A stretch of 64,000 bases of DNA from Thalassobaculaceae bacterium (GCA_029212785.1 JARGOG010000005.1:52716-116715); one strand, 5' to 3'; numbered from the stretch's first letter, positions 25,034-34,246 are shown. The notes: generated by a model from the letters alone, not told the origin. Numbers and translations: made by a program.

Positions 25034-25285
25034 CTAACCGACCAGCCGGGTCAGGGCGTGGCGGCCGGCGTCGAGCACATGGTCGAGGTCGTTCGGGTGG
25101 ACATGGGGATAATGCTTCACCAACCACTCGGGCGCTTCGAACGGGGTGTCCTTGTTCCGCTCGTGGTCGATCGTGGCGTCGAGCAGACCGACCAGGATCG
25201 CAACCTTGTCGAGCCGGGTGATCGTCTGATACTGCGGCTCGGACCCGGTGTCCTCCCGCTCGTCGCCGAAGATATCGAAGGCCAT
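25034..25285 (-). CDS. Small conserved-looking protein, function unknown
   Basis: 83 residues, acidic. MAFDIFGDEREDTG is followed by a helical stretch (ITRLDKVAILVGLLDATIDHERNKD) and EWLVKHYPHVHPNDLDHVLDAGRHAL. No family recognised. The codon use is like its neighbours, and GGGAGGG precedes the ATG. It is divergent from a response regulator gene 160 bp away and could be related to it, but nothing in the sequence shows that. Confidence 0.6.
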   Translation of the reverse strand: MAFDIFGDEREDTGSEPQYQTITRLDKVAILVGLLDATIDHERNKDTPFEAPEWLVKHYPHVHPNDLDHVLDAGRHALTRLVG

Positions 25286-25446
25286 AGCGCCCTCCCGTGT
25301 GCCGACTGCCTGTTCACCGTACGCGTCGGCGGCATGGCGTCAAGCGCGCTCGCGTGTATGGTGTCGCGGATATAGAGTGAACGGAAACCGCCGATCATAG
25401 TGTCGGTTGTGCGTTCCTGCCTCCCTACCACGGACCAACAACGCCC

Positions 25447-25827
25447 ATGAAACGAGTTCTGCTGTTCGAGGATGAACCGGCCACCCATCAGTGGCTGACC
25501 AAGCATCTGGAGGCCGCCGGGTTCGACGTGGTGCCCGGTCGCGGCGATCCGGGGCCCGGTGTGGCGAACACCTTCACGGACGTCGACGCCGTGGTCTCCG
25601 ATGTCCTGATGCCGGACTATGACGGGTTCGATGTGCTGAGGCGGGTGAAGGCGGTCAGACCGGATCTGCCGATCGTCATCATCTCCGGGTTCGGAGCATC
25701 GGCCGAGATCGACTATGTGAAGATGTCGCAGATGTTGGGCGCCGCCGCCGCCTTCGAGAAGCCGATCGACATTCCGGTGCTGATCGAAACGCTTCGCCGT
25801 CTTATCGCCGCCGCGGAGGCCGGCTGA
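25447..25827 (+). CDS. Single-domain response regulator (receiver only)
   Basis: A 126-residue CheY-like receiver. The acidic pocket FEDEP (residues 7-11), phospho-acceptor Asp in VVSDVLMPDYDGFDVL (about 52), Ser in IVIISGFG and Lys in AFEKPID are all present. There is no output domain, so it must pass its signal to another protein, for instance in a phosphorelay or as a motor or kinase regulator. No kinase lies beside it. Confidence 0.92.
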   Translation: MKRVLLFEDEPATHQWLTKHLEAAGFDVVPGRGDPGPGVANTFTDVDAVVSDVLMPDYDGFDVLRRVKAVRPDLPIVIISGFGASAEIDYVKMSQMLGAAAAFEKPIDIPVLIETLRRLIAAAEAG

Positions 25828-25837
25828 CCGTCTTCGT

Positions 25838-26074
25838 TCAGCCGTGGACGCGTTCCCACCCCCGGGATATGGCGAGACCGCCCGGGGCGCGGCGCACGAT
25901 CAGCAGGGTCTCGTCCTCGGCGCCCAGGACGAAGGCGCGGGTTCCGTCCGGTTCCATTTCCCACTCTGTCGCCCCCGGCATTTCGGCAGCGAGACGGTCC
26001 AGGGCTGCGAGATCATCCGGCGTCCAGACGGCTGAACGACGGCGGCAGACCGGGAATGCGATGACGTCACCCAT
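25838..26074 (-). CDS. Small protein, function unknown
   Basis: 78 residues. Opens MGDVIAFPVCRRR, a start seen in many small alphaproteobacterial proteins, then WTPDDLAALDRLAAEMPGATEWEMEPDGTRAFVLG and ETLLIVRRAPGG. No family recognised. GAGGCC lies before the ATG. It is convergent with the response regulator, 10 bp apart. Confidence 0.6.
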   Translation of the reverse strand: MGDVIAFPVCRRRSAVWTPDDLAALDRLAAEMPGATEWEMEPDGTRAFVLGAEDETLLIVRRAPGGLAISRGWERVHG

Positions 26075-26175
26075 GGTGGCCTCCTCACGACGGTACTCGT
26101 AAGAAGGTAGGAGCCCGGGGAGGCCGCCGAAATGGCCTCGCGCCGGACTCAGGTGAACGTGATCGGCGGTGATCT

Positions 26176-26979
26176 TCAGATCGGCGCGCTCATGACCAAT
26201 CCGCCATCGACCACGATCTCCGTCGCGGTGACGTATTTCGCCTCGTCACTGGCCAGGTACAGCGCGGCATAGGCGATGTCCCAGGCATCCCCCATATAGC
26301 CCATGGGGACCTGGGCGTTGCGTTTGGCGATTAGGGCCTCGGCGTCATTGTTGCCGCGCTGATGGGCCAGCCGGGCCTCGACCAGCGGGGTGTGCATCAG
26401 CCCCGGGACCACCGTGTTGCAGCGGATCTTTTCCTTGGCATAGCTGACGCCGATCGCTCGCGAGAGCTGGACGACACCGGCCTTGGCGGCGGCATAGGCG
26501 TGGATCGGTGTGCCGATATGGCGATAGCCCGCAACCGAAGCCACGTTGATGATCGCCCCGCCGCCGCTCTTGCGCATATGCGGGATCGCGTGGTGGCAAC
26601 CGAGATAGACGGTCTTCAGGTTGTGATCCATCTGGGCGTCCCAGGTCGCGGGACTCATCTCCTCGACCGTACCGGGAGCGGAGCCGCCGACATTATTATG
26701 CATCACGTCGAGTCGACCGAACCGCTCGACGCAGTCGGCAAGCAGCCGCTCCACCGTGTCGTCGTTGGTCAGGTCGCCGGCCTCGGCATGGACCTTGGCT
26801 CCTTCCTCGGCGACCAACCGGGCGGTCTCGTCCACCGCCGCCTTGTCTCGGTCGATCAGGTAGAGCGTGGCACCCTCGCGGGCGTAGAGCACGGCACAAG
26901 CCTTGCCGTTACCCCAGCCGGGGCCGACGGAGCCTGCGCCCGCCACCACCACCACCTTGTCCTTCATCCGATCGACCAT
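26176..26979 (-). CDS. Short-chain dehydrogenase/reductase
   Basis: A 267-residue NAD(P)-dependent oxidoreductase. The cofactor loop GAGSVGPGWGNGKA is longer than the usual TGxxxGIG, a form seen in one SDR branch. DLTNDDTVERL, HNNVGG (NNAG position), VASVAG (catalytic Ser) and YAAAKAG (Tyr-x-x-x-Lys) follow in order, then VDGGLVMSAPI at the end. GAGGAAA sits 7 bp before the ATG. Substrate unknown. It stands alone. Confidence 0.92.
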   Translation of the reverse strand: MVDRMKDKVVVVAGAGSVGPGWGNGKACAVLYAREGATLYLIDRDKAAVDETARLVAEEGAKVHAEAGDLTNDDTVERLLADCVERFGRLDVMHNNVGGSAPGTVEEMSPATWDAQMDHNLKTVYLGCHHAIPHMRKSGGGAIINVASVAGYRHIGTPIHAYAAAKAGVVQLSRAIGVSYAKEKIRCNTVVPGLMHTPLVEARLAHQRGNNDAEALIAKRNAQVPMGYMGDAWDIAYAALYLASDEAKYVTATEIVVDGGLVMSAPI

Positions 26980-27054
26980 GCCCGTTTCCTCGCATCTGTT
27001 TGTTATCGTGAACCACGATTCATACAGAAAATACGGCAGGCTCGGCGAGGTGCA

Positions 27055-27534
27055 TTACGCTGCGCGTGCGCAATACAGGGCCGCCACGCGGTTCAAGGCA
27101 TTCCGCGCAATGGCGATATGGAACGGGAGAATGGCGGCAAGATAGAGCCGACCCCCCAGATTGTGTGGATGGACCCACGTCGCCAGGTAGACACGGCCAC
27201 TCTCTGCGTAGACCGAGATCCGGAAGTTCAGGTGTCGGTCATTGAAGCCGGCGATGATTTCCCGCTCGGTTTCCTGTTCGACGGGAAAGATACCGAGTTT
27301 GTCGGCCGCCTCCGGCCCGTCATTCGACAGTCCGAACGGGGCGGTGAGCGCCCGACGAACCTTCAACAGGGCTCGGGCCCAGCCCGGGAACTGGACGATG
27401 ATTTCCGCTGCCGGCCGCGGCTCGAAATCCGCCCGGACCGAATAGCAGTCCAGGAAGTCGTCCGGGCCGACGCGGTCGTGGAGACGGCTGTCGGCCGGCA
27501 ACTGGGTCTGGACCGCTGCCCGTTCGGATGCCAT
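27055..27534 (-). CDS. DUF2867 family protein
   Basis: 159 residues. DFLDCYSVRADFEPRPAAEIIVQFPGWARALLKVRRALTAPFGL is the DUF2867 opening, followed by the beta-rich core (FPVEQETEREIIAGFNDRHLNFRISVY) and the helix-ending LYLAAILPFHIAIARNALNRVA. The family may belong to the lipid-binding/polyketide-cyclase-like fold, but its role is unknown. It lies between the SDR and DUF423 genes on the same strand, with gaps of 75 and 85 bp. Confidence 0.78.
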   Translation of the reverse strand: MASERAAVQTQLPADSRLHDRVGPDDFLDCYSVRADFEPRPAAEIIVQFPGWARALLKVRRALTAPFGLSNDGPEAADKLGIFPVEQETEREIIAGFNDRHLNFRISVYAESGRVYLATWVHPHNLGGRLYLAAILPFHIAIARNALNRVAALYCARAA

Positions 27535-27619
27535 GACACTCCGCTCCCGCGTTTCCGCTCACCAAGGGGATATGGGGCGCGCGGGTGAAGCCGGCTTGTG
27601 TCATGGCGCCGCAGGTGGT

Positions 27620-27994
27620 CTACGCCGTGGGACGGCCACGCAGGAAGGCGATCGACACGAGCAGCCAGCCGAGGATCTGCAGCGTGCCGCCGGCGGGAGC
27701 CAGCATCGGGACCGGGGCGGATCCGGCGCCGGCCTGGACATAGACCGACCCGCAGAACGCCATCGTCCCGAGTGCGATCGACAGCGTGCCGGCAACCGCA
27801 GGTCGAGGGTTCATTTGCGGCCACAGGGCTGCGAGCGCCAGCAGGCCGAGACTGTTTGCCATATGCCAGGACGAGGCCGTGCGCCACAGTTCCCGGGCAG
27901 CGGGGTCGTCCCCGATGGCATGAGCGCCGATCGCGCCTAGGATGACGGCGAGTGCGAACGAGACGGCGGCGAACGCGGCAACGGATCGGGTCAC
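27620..27994 (-). CDS. DUF423 small membrane protein
   Basis: A protein of about 124 residues with four predicted helices and the family hallmark LGAIGAHAIGDD, then WHMANSLGLLALAAL and a C-terminal GGTLQILGWLLVSIAFLRG. Function unknown across bacteria. The frame is open to 28090, but that extension is hydrophilic and would overlap promoter DNA of the divergent acyltransferase; the GTG at 27994 gives the usual family length. Divergent from the acyltransferase gene. Confidence 0.78.
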   Translation of the reverse strand: MTRSVAAFAAVSFALAVILGAIGAHAIGDDPAARELWRTASSWHMANSLGLLALAALWPQMNPRPAVAGTLSIALGTMAFCGSVYVQAGAGSAPVPMLAPAGGTLQILGWLLVSIAFLRGRPTA

Positions 27995-28166
27995 GGAGCG
28001 TGCCTCTGGCTTGCGGGACTGGCCGTCTCCTATAGCGCGGAGCTTGCGAGGGTCCCAAGTATCCTCTTCCACGGCCACGGGTTTTCGCACTGCGCTAGCC
28101 GGTGGGGTGTTTTATTTCGGCCGCGAACTGCGTAAGACAAACGGTGTATTTGCTGACGGTGCCTGC

Positions 28167-28907
28167 GTGATCTATCTCCGTTCCTCCCTGTTCAACGTGA
28201 TCTGGATGGTGTGGTCGGTCTTGATGGCGACCACAATTCCGGTCAATGCGTTGTTCCATCGCGGGGACGACGGTCGCTTCGTGCGTCGAATCAGCCGGGT
28301 CTGGTCGCGCGGAACCGCGGGACTGCTTGCGACAATCTGCGGCTTGCGATACCGGGTCGAGGGGCGCGAGCATCTGCCGGACAGTCCGGCGATCCTTGCC
28401 TGCAAGCACCAGTCCGCCTTCGAGACTTTTGTGATGAGCGCAATCGTCCCTGAACTCTGCATCATCTACAAACGGGAGCTCGACGCGGTGCCGTTGTTCG
28501 GCTGGTTCCTGCGCCGGTCGCGCATGGTCTCGGTGGAGCGCGGCGGCGGTGCGTCGGCACTGCGGAGCATGCTCGAAAGCGCCAGGGTGGAGTCCGGGAA
28601 AGGCCGGCATCTGCTGATCTTTCCCGAGGGAACCCGGGTCGCGGTCGGCGAGCGCGGCGTCGCCCATGCCGGCATGATCGCCCTGGTCCGCAACCTCAAG
28701 ATACCCGTGGTGCCGGTCACGCTCGATTCCGGCTGCTACTGGCCGCGCAAGTCGTTGCTGCGCCATCCCGGCGAGATCACCATCCGGCTCCTGCCCGCGA
28801 TCGAAGATGTGGAACGGTTCGGCCGCGCGGACATGGAGGCGCTGGTCGAGACGATCAGTGCCGAGGCTGATCGACTGTGCAACATCGAGCCACCTGGAGA
28901 AGCGTGA
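28167..28907 (+). CDS. 1-acyl-sn-glycerol-3-phosphate acyltransferase (PlsC family)
   Basis: A 246-residue membrane-bound acyltransferase of phospholipid synthesis. A hydrophobic N-terminal segment (residues 6-28) precedes the acyltransferase motifs: KHQSAFETF (H-x4-E, in place of the usual H-x4-D), then ERGGGASALRSML and FPEGTR. The start is the GTG at 28167 (VIYLRSSLFNV), matching the family opening; the frame is open further upstream but that part is antisense to the DUF423 gene. Its stop overlaps the start of the next gene (GTGA), so the two are translationally coupled. Confidence 0.87.
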   Translation: MIYLRSSLFNVIWMVWSVLMATTIPVNALFHRGDDGRFVRRISRVWSRGTAGLLATICGLRYRVEGREHLPDSPAILACKHQSAFETFVMSAIVPELCIIYKRELDAVPLFGWFLRRSRMVSVERGGGASALRSMLESARVESGKGRHLLIFPEGTRVAVGERGVAHAGMIALVRNLKIPVVPVTLDSGCYWPRKSLLRHPGEITIRLLPAIEDVERFGRADMEALVETISAEADRLCNIEPPGEA

Positions 28908-29767
28908 GCGCCATGCCCAAGGCCCGTCAGATCTATACCGTCCGTGGGGTCGAGTCCGCGCCGCGCGCGACCGGCAAGGCCGCGCGCGAGGTTGGCCGGC
29001 ATCTGGTGACCGATGCGCTCGTCCGGCGCGCCCGGGATGCGGTCTCGATGCGGGTCGACGCCCTGAGAGGGGCGCTCGCGCAGCGCGGGGTGCTGCCGGC
29101 GGACGCTCCCGAGGCGGGGGCTGTCGTCGAGGCGTTCGAGCGGAGCTACGGGCGGCGGCCACTGCGCGACAACGCGGGCGGCACCATGCGGAACTCCTCG
29201 ACTTGGCTGTTCGCGGTGGCGGCATTGCTGCGGCCGTCGACCATCGTCGAATGCGGGACCTTCAGGGGCCATTCCTCCTGGCTGATGGCCGAAGCGGCAC
29301 CCGACGCGCGGATCATCACCTTCGACGTCATGCGCGAGGACGGCCGGCTGCGCGATCGTCGGATCGAGTACAGGCTCGGCGACTGGAGCGATGCCGGCGA
29401 TCTGGAGATCCTGCCGCAGGGCACGCTCTGCGTCTTCGATGACCACATCTCGCACCGGCTGCGTCTGGAGCAGGCAAAGGCGCGTGGTGCGGCGTTGGCC
29501 CTGGTCGACGACGACTACGATGCGCTGACCCTGTATGCCACCGGCTCGCCGCCGGTGCCGACTGTGGCGATGCTGACCGACCCGGAACTCGCCGCCGGAA
29601 CCTGTTGCGAGTGGGAGCGACCCGGCAAACAGTACGCCTACACCGTCACCGAGGCCGATCTGCAGGCCGGTCGCGACCTGATCGCCTGGACCGAGCGGAT
29701 GCCTGATCTGACGGCGGTAAACCGTTATGTCGCCCAGGCGCCGATGACCCTGGTCGGATTGCGCTAG
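28904..29767 (+). CDS. Class I methyltransferase-like protein (Methyltransf_24 type)
   Basis: About 287 residues. STIVECGTFRGHSSWLMAEAAPDARIITFDV corresponds to motif I and the following acidic residue of SAM-binding Rossmann folds of the Methyltransf_24/cephalosporin-hydroxylase-like kind, with CVFDDHISHRLRLEQAKARG matching the metal-binding DDxxH region. The substrate is unknown; coupling to a PlsC acyltransferase hints at a lipid or glycolipid. GTG at 28904 overlaps the upstream stop; an ATG at 28913 is the alternative, and ribosome-binding spacing does not decide. Confidence 0.68.
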   Translation: MSAMPKARQIYTVRGVESAPRATGKAAREVGRHLVTDALVRRARDAVSMRVDALRGALAQRGVLPADAPEAGAVVEAFERSYGRRPLRDNAGGTMRNSSTWLFAVAALLRPSTIVECGTFRGHSSWLMAEAAPDARIITFDVMREDGRLRDRRIEYRLGDWSDAGDLEILPQGTLCVFDDHISHRLRLEQAKARGAALALVDDDYDALTLYATGSPPVPTVAMLTDPELAAGTCCEWERPGKQYAYTVTEADLQAGRDLIAWTERMPDLTAVNRYVAQAPMTLVGLR

Positions 29768-29918
29768 GAAGAATTCGGCGTCGAGTCATGCTTTTTTCGC
29801 GGGGCGCGGTATGCGATTTCTTCGCTAATCAATTTCCTGGATTGTGCCGATATCTACGGTTGCCGGTCGGCTTATGCTCGGTGGCCGGCCTTCGCTCTGA
29901 GCATTGGCATTCGTTCCC

Positions 29919-30257
29919 ATGTCCTCGCCCCTGATCACCCTGGTGCTGGCCGTCAGCCTGTCGGCGATCGCCATCGTTGCCACGCCGCTGGCCGCCCGCG
30001 TCACTCACCGCCTGCCGAATCCCGAGGCGGGATACTTCTCCACCACCATCATGGCGCTGCTGATCACCGCCGCCTATGGCATCGGCGCCATCAGCGCGAT
30101 CATCTGGATCTCGGAATTCGGCTCGACCGCGGCGTGGATCCTGATCCCGGCTTATCTCGTGACCATGCTCATCGTCGGCCGGGTCGCGTGGAAAATTCTC
30201 GGCCCGCATCAGGCGACTGTCCTGCCGGCGGCCGGGATCCGCCCCCTGGGGGCATGA
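29919..30257 (+). CDS. Small membrane protein with three helices, function unknown
   Basis: 112 residues with hydrophobic segments near residues 3-24, 40-62 and 68-92, and a short basic cytoplasmic loop (ARVTHRLPNPEAG). No family recognised. The ATG at 29919 is preferred over a TTG at 29904. Its TGA overlaps the next gene's ATG (ATGA at 30254), showing translational coupling, so the two probably form a two-component membrane unit. Confidence 0.6.
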   Translation: MSSPLITLVLAVSLSAIAIVATPLAARVTHRLPNPEAGYFSTTIMALLITAAYGIGAISAIIWISEFGSTAAWILIPAYLVTMLIVGRVAWKILGPHQATVLPAAGIRPLGA

Positions 30258-30517
30258 CCATGGCCTCCACAATTGTGGCGGCGGCGACGGCAGCCCTGGT
30301 CGGGCTGCTGTTCGCTGGAACCCTGGGCATGGACGGCATCGTGATCGCCTGGGCCGGACTCTCCATGGCCAATCTGCCACAGGCGGTGGTCTGGGCCGGC
30401 GTGGCGGCAAGTGGTCTGGGCATGGCCCTGCTGACCTTGCGGCTCACCGTCGCCACCTGGCGGGTCGAGCGCATGTCGGCCACGTCCATGGAGCCGGTTA
30501 CGGCCGAGGGAATGTGA
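30254..30517 (+). CDS. Small membrane protein, function unknown
   Basis: 87 residues, two predicted helices (residues about 6-26 and 35-60), with a C-terminal soluble tail (RVERMSATSMEPVTAEGM). Not recognised. Coupled to the preceding membrane gene by ATGA and overlapped at its 3' end by the convergent VOC-family gene (20 bp). A GGGGG run precedes the ATG. Confidence 0.6.
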   Translation: MTMASTIVAAATAALVGLLFAGTLGMDGIVIAWAGLSMANLPQAVVWAGVAASGLGMALLTLRLTVATWRVERMSATSMEPVTAEGM

Positions 30518-30875
30518 CCGCCTCGACCTTGTTGCCGTCCGGGTCGCGGATGAACGCGCCGTAATAGGTCGTCATTGCCGCCTGACGCGGGCCTGGCGCA
30601 CCGTCACTGCGCCCGCCTTGGTCCAGGGCGGCGGCATGGAACGCATCGACCGCCACCCGGTCCGGCGCGCGCAGGCAGATATGGTAGCCGGGATTGTCCG
30701 CCGCCGGCGCCAGGTCGTCCCGCTGGTTCAGCCAGAATTCCGGATAGGCCTTGCCGAATCCCACGGTCCGCTCCCGTTCGACGACGCGTGTCAGGCCGAG
30801 GGGCATCAGTACGCGCTCCCAGAATGCGGCCGCTCTGGCCAGATCGCTGACCGGGATGGAGACGTGATCGATCAT
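30498..30875 (-). CDS. VOC-family (glyoxalase/bleomycin-resistance-like) protein
   Basis: A 125-residue vicinal-oxygen-chelate protein: MIDHVSIPVSDLARAAAFWERVLMPLGL at the start and YYGAFIRDPDGNKVEAV at the end, the classical first and last strands with the metal-site His and Glu. Bacterial relatives act on diverse substrates, so no specific function is given. Convergent with the small membrane pair. Confidence 0.87.
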   Translation of the reverse strand: MIDHVSIPVSDLARAAAFWERVLMPLGLTRVVERERTVGFGKAYPEFWLNQRDDLAPAADNPGYHICLRAPDRVAVDAFHAAALDQGGRSDGAPGPRQAAMTTYYGAFIRDPDGNKVEAVTFPRP

Positions 30876-31070
30876 CTGGACTCGCTCTGGTCGCCGCTGG
30901 ATTCGCGCCCATCATAATCATTTCCAGGACGGGGTGTCGGTTCCGGATTGCCGGCTCGACGACGGCAATCATCGGTCTAGTGGGTGGCGCTTCCTGCCGG
31001 TGTGCTCCGGCGGTCCGAACCGGTTCCCCGCGTCACCGCCAGATGCATGGTAAGTATCTGAAATTCAATG

Positions 31071-31088
31071 TTTTGATCGAGATCAAAA
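31071..31088. promoter_or_regulatory. FNR-family operator (anaerobox)
   Basis: TTTTGATCGAGATCAAAA is a perfect 8-2-8 palindrome containing TTGAT-N4-ATCAA, the consensus of FNR/ANR/FnrL regulators. It lies about 82 bp before the PAS gene of the split aerotaxis receptor, in a position suited to oxygen-dependent activation of that operon. Confidence 0.75.
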
Positions 31089-31169
31089 TCCAAATTGTTC
31101 AGTTTCTGTTTACCTGAACGCTGATACTGTGGCCGGGTGTTTCTGCACCGAATGGGAGAGAGAGTGGCC

Positions 31170-31694
31170 ATGGCGAAGGTCAAGGTAAGGCCGACCGGGC
31201 GCGAAGCGCCGTTTCGCGACGGAGAGTTGATCGTATCCAAGACCGACCCGAAGGGCCGGATCACCTATTGCAACGATGTCTTCCTGCGCGTCGCCGGATA
31301 TCAGGAGCGTGAACTGATCGGAGCGCCGCACAGCATCATTCGCCATCCGGACATGCCGCGCGCGGTCTTCAAGCTGCTGTGGGACACGATCGGCGCCGGC
31401 GGCGAGATCTTCGCCTATGTGCTCAACCTGTCCAGGAATGGCGATCATTACTGGGTCTTCGCCCATGTCACGCCGAGCCGCGACGCGTCCGGCAAGATCG
31501 TCAGCTACCACTCCAACCGTCGCAAACCGCGACCCGATGCCGTGGCGACGGTCAGCGGTCTCTACAAGCAGTTGAAGGCCATCGAGGACGCCCCCGCCAA
31601 TCGCAAGGACGGCATGCAGGCCGCTCACGCGGAACTGACCAATATCCTTGCGAAGAAGGAGACCAGCTATGACCGGTTCGTGCTCTCTATCTAG
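31170..31694 (+). CDS. Aer-like PAS domain protein (sensor half of aerotaxis receptor)
   Basis: About 174 residues, a single PAS domain close to that of E. coli Aer: [37 protein letters not shown], then [14 protein letters not shown] and [12 protein letters not shown]. The RHPDMP and NGDHYWV motifs around the Aer FAD site are kept, so flavin binding and redox sensing are likely. Unlike Aer it has no membrane or signalling domain. Its 3' end overlaps the next gene, a receptor lacking a sensor, by 26 bp. The start at 31170 has GGGAGAGAG at the right distance; 31152 is possible. An FNR box is upstream. Confidence 0.88.
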   Translation: MAKVKVRPTGREAPFRDGELIVSKTDPKGRITYCNDVFLRVAGYQERELIGAPHSIIRHPDMPRAVFKLLWDTIGAGGEIFAYVLNLSRNGDHYWVFAHVTPSRDASGKIVSYHSNRRKPRPDAVATVSGLYKQLKAIEDAPANRKDGMQAAHAELTNILAKKETSYDRFVLSI

Positions 31695-32982
31695 GCTGCG
31701 CGCGGCGTTGGCGGTCGTCATTGTCGCGTCCGTCGCAAGCGTTGTCCTGCCATTTCTTCCGATTCCGCAGGCGTCGCTCGCCGCGGCCGCTTGTGCCGGC
31801 GTCGCCGCACTGGCCGGGATCGCCGGTTTCGTGTTCCTCGGCCGGATCCGACGCTGGATCACGCGGGCGACCGACGTCGCCGCCGCCATCGCCAAGGGCG
31901 ATTTCGAGCGGCGTCTCATTCTGATCGACGAGACCGGTCCCATCGGCCGGATGCTCTGGGCGATCAACGGGATGGTGGACGTGTCGGATGCCTTCGTGCG
32001 CGAAGCCGGTGCCGCCCTGGAAGCCGTCGAGCAGGGCAAGTTCTATCGCCTGATCCGGCCCGAGGGGCTGAACGGCCTGTACCGGCACAGCGCCGATCGG
32101 ATCAATGAAGCGACGGCGAGCATGGGGCGGCGGATCGCCACCTTCGCCGAGTTGACCGACCGGTTCGAGGCCAAGGTCTGGTCCGTGGTCGACGGGGTCA
32201 CCGCGGCCGCGGGTCAGTTGCAATCGACATCGGGCAACCTGAAAACCCAGGCGAGCGAGACCACGCGCCAGGTCGCCGGCGTTGCCGCCGCCACCGAGGA
32301 GGCATCCTCCAACGTGGAGACGGTCGCTTCGGCGGCGGAGGAACTATCGGCATCCATTTTGGAGATCAGCCGTCAGGTTCAGGAGGGCGGCCGGGTCACC
32401 GGTGCCGCCAGCCGGGAGGCGGAGGCTGCCGACAAGCTCGTCAGCACGCTGTCCCAGGCGGCGGAGGAAATCGGTGCGGTCGGCACGTTGATCACCGACA
32501 TCGCCGAGCAGACCAACCTGCTTGCCCTGAATGCCACGATCGAAGCGGCGCGGGCCGGCGATGCCGGTAAAGGCTTCGCCGTGGTGGCGACCGAGGTGAA
32601 GTCGCTGGCCAACGAGACGTCGAGCGCGACCCAGCGGATTCAGGAACAGGTCGGTGCCATCCGTGATGCGACGGCCGATGTCGTCAGCGCGATCCAGACG
32701 ATCGTGTCCTCGATCGCCGAAGTATCGACGGTGACCGGCTCGATCGCCGCGGCGGTGGAACAGCAATCGGCGGCGACGAACGAGATCTCCCGTAATGTTC
32801 AGGAGGCTTCCGCCGGAACCCGCGAGGTCGCCCGCAGCACCGAGGCCGTCGCGCAGTCGGCGCGGGAGACGGACGGGGCGGCCGGACAGGTCAGCGAAGC
32901 ATCGTCCAACCTGTCGGAACAGGCGAAGACGCTGCGTGGCGAGGTACAGGAGTTCCTGACGGTGGCCCGTCGATCGGCCTAA
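31669..32982 (+). CDS. Methyl-accepting chemotaxis protein without sensor domain
   Basis: About 437 residues. Two membrane helices (residues about 9-31 and 38-60) enclose only a few periplasmic residues, followed by a HAMP-like region and an MCP signalling domain with the conserved tip [39 protein letters not shown]. No C-terminal CheR-binding pentapeptide. AAGGAG lies just before the ATG inside the end of the PAS gene. With no sensor of its own, it very probably receives signal from the PAS protein. Confidence 0.92.
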   Translation: MTGSCSLSRLRAALAVVIVASVASVVLPFLPIPQASLAAAACAGVAALAGIAGFVFLGRIRRWITRATDVAAAIAKGDFERRLILIDETGPIGRMLWAINGMVDVSDAFVREAGAALEAVEQGKFYRLIRPEGLNGLYRHSADRINEATASMGRRIATFAELTDRFEAKVWSVVDGVTAAAGQLQSTSGNLKTQASETTRQVAGVAAATEEASSNVETVASAAEELSASILEISRQVQEGGRVTGAASREAEAADKLVSTLSQAAEEIGAVGTLITDIAEQTNLLALNATIEAARAGDAGKGFAVVATEVKSLANETSSATQRIQEQVGAIRDATADVVSAIQTIVSSIAEVSTVTGSIAAAVEQQSAATNEISRNVQEASAGTREVARSTEAVAQSARETDGAAGQVSEASSNLSEQAKTLRGEVQEFLTVARRSA

Positions 32983-33007
32983 CCCGAGGCGGTGTGCCCC
33001 GGTTCGC

Positions 33008-34246
33008 TCAGTCGAGGAACCGGGGATGCGTCTCCAGCGTGACCCGGGCCGGCGAGCCGTACGGGTGGGCATAGCCGTAGAAGTCCAGGGTCTGACGTCG
33101 CATCTCGGGATCGGCGGCGATCCGTGCCTCGTAGTCGGCGCCGTGCGACCGGAACCGGGCGTCCAGATCCGGGTCGCGCCGCCAGGTTCCGGCGACGCGC
33201 TCCAGCATCTCCTCGGTCGCCGCGAGCAGTTCTTCCGGCGTGTTTTCCTCGATCTCATAGCCGGCCGCCGCGAGGTCCTGGCTCTGCAGAATGGCGGGGA
33301 TGCCCGCCTCCAGGATCTGGCGATACGTCAAACGGTCAGGCGCGCCGGACCGTCGGTAATGCTTGAACAGCGACAGATCGTCCCGATAGGGCATGTTCAG
33401 ATGCTCGAACGGCGTATTGGTGCGCAGCACTTGCCGGCCGAACGCGGCCGAGACCCAGATCGGTCCCGAATTCTGGGCCAGGCCGAACGCGCACCGCGCC
33501 AGGACGAACAGATCGACGGCCCGATCCACGCCGTCCCAGTCCGGAACGTTCACATAGGCGTCGGCCGGGAAATCCATTGTATCCAGCCCGGGCTCGCCCA
33601 GCCGGATCACCCGGTATCCCGCATCGATCAGCCGGGCGATTGCCGGCTGATAGCTGCGAATCTCGGCCGTGCGGTACGCGTGATAGGCCATGGTCGGATG
33701 ATAGGCGAGCGTGCGGTTGTGAAAGAAGACGAACGGCGCATCGGGGTCGATACCGCGCGCGGACAGGGCGTTGCGTGCGATGTCCTCCACCTGTTCGGCC
33801 AGGATCAGCGGTTTGACCGCACCGCCCGCCAGAATGTGCCGGTAGAAGCGGGTGATGATGGATCTGGGGCGGGCGAAGAGAGCGTCGAGCGCCGAAATCC
33901 GCTGAAGTCCCGCATCGATCTGGCCGAGAAGCAGGATGTCGAAATTATCCGTCTCGACGAACCGGATCTTCGGACCGGCGCAGGCGCGGATCCAGTGATT
34001 GGTTCCCGGCGCCGACATCTGGCCGGTGACGATTAGGATCCGGTCGTACGTGTCTTCGAAAAGCGTGCGGATGATCTGCGTCTCGAGACCGAAATGTCCA
34101 ATCCGATCGGACTGGGACAGGATGTAGATCAATGTCCGTTCGCCCGGTTCCAGATGGGGGGCGATCAGCTTGACGGTCTCGACCGTCGCCGCCCGCATCG
34201 TCTCGGCGGTGACCTGCGGGGGCTGGGCTGTTTCCTCGGTGCTCAA
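33008..34246 (-). CDS. TIGR04372-type glycosyltransferase
   Basis: 412 residues. The pattern GERTLIYILSQSDRIGHFGLETQ, FVFFHNRTLAY, RTAEIRSYQPAIARLIDAGYRVIRLGEPG, AQNSGPIWVSAAFGRQVLRTNTPFEHLNMPY is characteristic of the TIGR04372 family, thought to be GT-B glycosyltransferases in surface-glycan synthesis. It overlaps the upstream paralogue by 4 bp and the pair follows an epimerase-like gene, so one operon is likely. The acceptor and donor sugars are unknown. Confidence 0.82.
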   Translation of the reverse strand: MSTEETAQPPQVTAETMRAATVETVKLIAPHLEPGERTLIYILSQSDRIGHFGLETQIIRTLFEDTYDRILIVTGQMSAPGTNHWIRACAGPKIRFVETDNFDILLLGQIDAGLQRISALDALFARPRSIITRFYRHILAGGAVKPLILAEQVEDIARNALSARGIDPDAPFVFFHNRTLAYHPTMAYHAYRTAEIRSYQPAIARLIDAGYRVIRLGEPGLDTMDFPADAYVNVPDWDGVDRAVDLFVLARCAFGLAQNSGPIWVSAAFGRQVLRTNTPFEHLNMPYRDDLSLFKHYRRSGAPDRLTYRQILEAGIPAILQSQDLAAAGYEIEENTPEELLAATEEMLERVAGTWRRDPDLDARFRSHGADYEARIAADPEMRRQTLDFYGYAHPYGSPARVTLETHPRFLD

